Below, in pieces: positions 5,459 through 6,555 of a stretch of 6,555 bases of DNA; within the stretch, counting starts at the first letter, position 1; the number at the start of each line of letters is the position of its first letter. Position numbers and translations under genes: made by a program. Below the pieces are notes generated by a model. That model was not told the DNA's origin and made no database searches. It was given only the letters and a program-made list of their open reading frames with translations. This stretch comes from Spirochaetaceae bacterium (GTDB lineage Bacteria > Spirochaetota > Spirochaetia > Treponematales > Breznakiellaceae), in the NCBI GenBank assembly GCA_031258335.1, contig JAIRMY010000026.1:1-6555 (forward strand), written 5' to 3'.

Positions 5459-6555
5459 TTACGGGACAGCCGCGAATGTTTGCGTTACGCTCAAATCCCC
5501 GTCGAGAAGCGCTTCTATGCCGAACTCACCCGTCAGGTCAAGCGGCAGGGCTATTTCAAGTTTTAATGGATTCGGCGGGTAGGGACCCAGCATGAATTCT
5601 ATGCGTCCGGCTCCTACTGTGTACGGCACTGGCGCGTTGTATACCGAGTAAAATGGGGTTTCCGTTGAGCCTCTTTCACTGCCGGCGGTAAAAAAAAGGC
5701 GGTAATGCAGCGGCTCCAGCGCCGCATCTATGTCTATGCTGACTATTCTCCGTTCCAGCAGAATACGACTTTCCGCGCCGGCGGTAAGATACGTCTCCGC
5801 TGATGTACCGGCGAGCGTTATTTTTGGAGGTGTATCGGTTTTTGCGCGGGGAGAAAAAAAATTTTCACGTGTTACCAATAAAACAAATGCGCCGGCAATT
5901 ACAACAGCCGCCAATACCGGTATAAAAATACGTTTGAGGCGTGATTTTGTTACGATACGCAGGAAAAAATACAGAAATACGATGAGAAAAACACCAAAAA
6001 GCGCCGCTAAGACAAGGGTAAACCCTGAAATAAAAAACCCGCCCTGTTTAACGCCAAAAAACACATAGTTTATGTCCGTCTCTTGTGCACCGTTTCGCGT
6101 AATGGTTTCCGCGTAACGGAGGAGCAGCGCCGCGGCATCGTCCGGGACGATTTTTCCACCGGTTTTCGCCGCGATAGACCGTGCTGACGTACTGCCGTTG
6201 ATGTACAAGGCCGGGACATCGCCGCCTCTTTCATTGATGACATCCGTGACACCAGAATCCCCAGTCCCAAAGAAACACGGCGTTCCGGTTTCCGCGCAAA
6301 TCCTGAATAAAGGCTCCGCCAACTCTAGCGGCGCGGCGGACTCTCCCCATTTCCGTACAACAGTCAACGCGACGGGCGGTTCCGGGAAGTCGCAGTACAC
6401 AACAATACAATCGTCCCGGGCGTACAGGTCATCGAACAGGGCATTGAGTCCGGCATAAGGAGTCCAACTGTCGCCTGTAAAATATATCACTGTTTCAAAC
6501 GGAAGCGGCGCCGCTTTCAGCCTGTCAATCAGTCTAAACGCAAGCTCGTATCCCC
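5459..6555 (-). CDS. Membrane protein, 3' part only; possible degenerate M28-like peptidase
   Basis: The frame is open from the window edge (first full codon at 6553-6551) to TAA at 5461-5459, so the 5' end is missing; the GTG at 6490 is an internal codon and not the start. The visible ~364 residues begin with a soluble domain starting GYELAFRLIDRLK, then FETVIYFTGDSW, DLYARDDCIVVYCDF and PALYINGSTSARSI. Two hydrophobic segments follow (about 6037-5951 and 5929-5873), then a C-terminal beta-rich domain with RIEFMLGPYPP and an LPLDLTGEFGIEALL-type ending. The order ELA-x-RL, hydrophobic strand, TG-D/E, GL resembles the end of an M28 zinc aminopeptidase core. However, where M28 enzymes have the catalytic Glu-Glu (TGGEE-like), this has TGDSW, so it may be non-catalytic. 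The family assignment is weak. It lies upstream of rsmE in the same direction. Confidence 0.75.
   Translation of the reverse strand, partial: GYELAFRLIDRLKAAPLPFETVIYFTGDSWTPYAGLNALFDDLYARDDCIVVYCDFPEPPVALTVVRKWGESAAPLELAEPLFRICAETGTPCFFGTGDSGVTDVINERGGDVPALYINGSTSARSIAAKTGGKIVPDDAAALLLRYAETITRNGAQETDINYVFFGVKQGGFFISGFTLVLAALFGVFLIVFLYFFLRIVTKSRLKRIFIPVLAAVVIAGAFVLLVTRENFFSPRAKTDTPPKITLAGTSAETYLTAGAESRILLERRIVSIDIDAALEPLHYRLFFTAGSERGSTETPFYSVYNAPVPYTVGAGRIEFMLGPYPPNPLKLEIALPLDLTGEFGIEALLDGDLSVTQTFAAVP

Noticed and set aside
5066..5582. Plus-strand open frames of about 155-166 codons opposite rsmE and the membrane gene
   Set aside because: Arginine- and serine-rich low-complexity translations, as expected for antisense shadows of GC-rich genes.
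1..6555. CRISPR array, tRNA or rRNA genes, transposase or integrase genes
   Set aside because: I looked for spaced direct repeats, clover-leaf-like arms and recombinase motifs on both strands and saw none.

Overview
The window looks like a bacterial chromosome segment of moderate to high GC (the conserved genes are GC-rich), interrupted by two clearly AT-rich patches at about 1020-1600 and 4390-4665. The RsmE variant (GPERGW instead of GPEGGF), the exported two-domain NagZ-like hydrolase and a long G tract would fit a spirochaete of the Treponema type. That assignment is an inference from recalled family resemblance; nothing in the window proves it.

Layout. 52-1014 (+) is a complete thioredoxin reductase gene (trxB). 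Directly after it lies an AT-rich type II toxin-antitoxin module: a near-consensus promoter (1031-1059), an intact Phd/YefM-type antitoxin (1080-1364) and a ParE/RelE-type toxin (1357-1598). The toxin has lost its middle and is frameshifted, but its C-terminal end can still be read. The module is bracketed by two copies of the trxB 3' end: the real one, and a diverged copy at 1601-1660. A repeat-like stretch with hairpins, an 18-bp perfect palindrome and three heptamers follows (1661-1771). This stretch runs in frame into the signal peptide of an exported GH3 beta-N-acetylhexosaminidase (ORF 1630-3414). A GNAT-type acetyltransferase gene (3424-4269) follows 9 bp later and is probably co-transcribed.

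4270-4665 is the convergent intergenic region. It holds a hairpin on the GNAT stop codon, a terminator-like hairpin (4373-4413), a C13-AA-C6 tract and, on the minus strand, an unreported broken gene. This minus-strand remnant reads as the middle of a class I SAM-dependent methyltransferase. It starts 2 nt after the rsmE stop codon, is frameshifted at an A5 run, and is interrupted again at the G13 tract.

On the minus strand, the 3' part of a membrane protein gene (5459-6555, running off the window edge; perhaps a degenerate M28-like peptidase) lies upstream of rsmE (4666-5403). RsmE methylates 16S rRNA U1498. The genes do not form one pathway: trxB (redox), nagZ-like (cell-wall or amino-sugar glycans) and rsmE (ribosome) are housekeeping, while the accessory signals are concentrated at the two AT-rich patches. 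I see no intact new defence or mobile system. The most interesting features are the bracketed, decayed toxin-antitoxin islet and the homopolymer-interrupted methyltransferase remnant.
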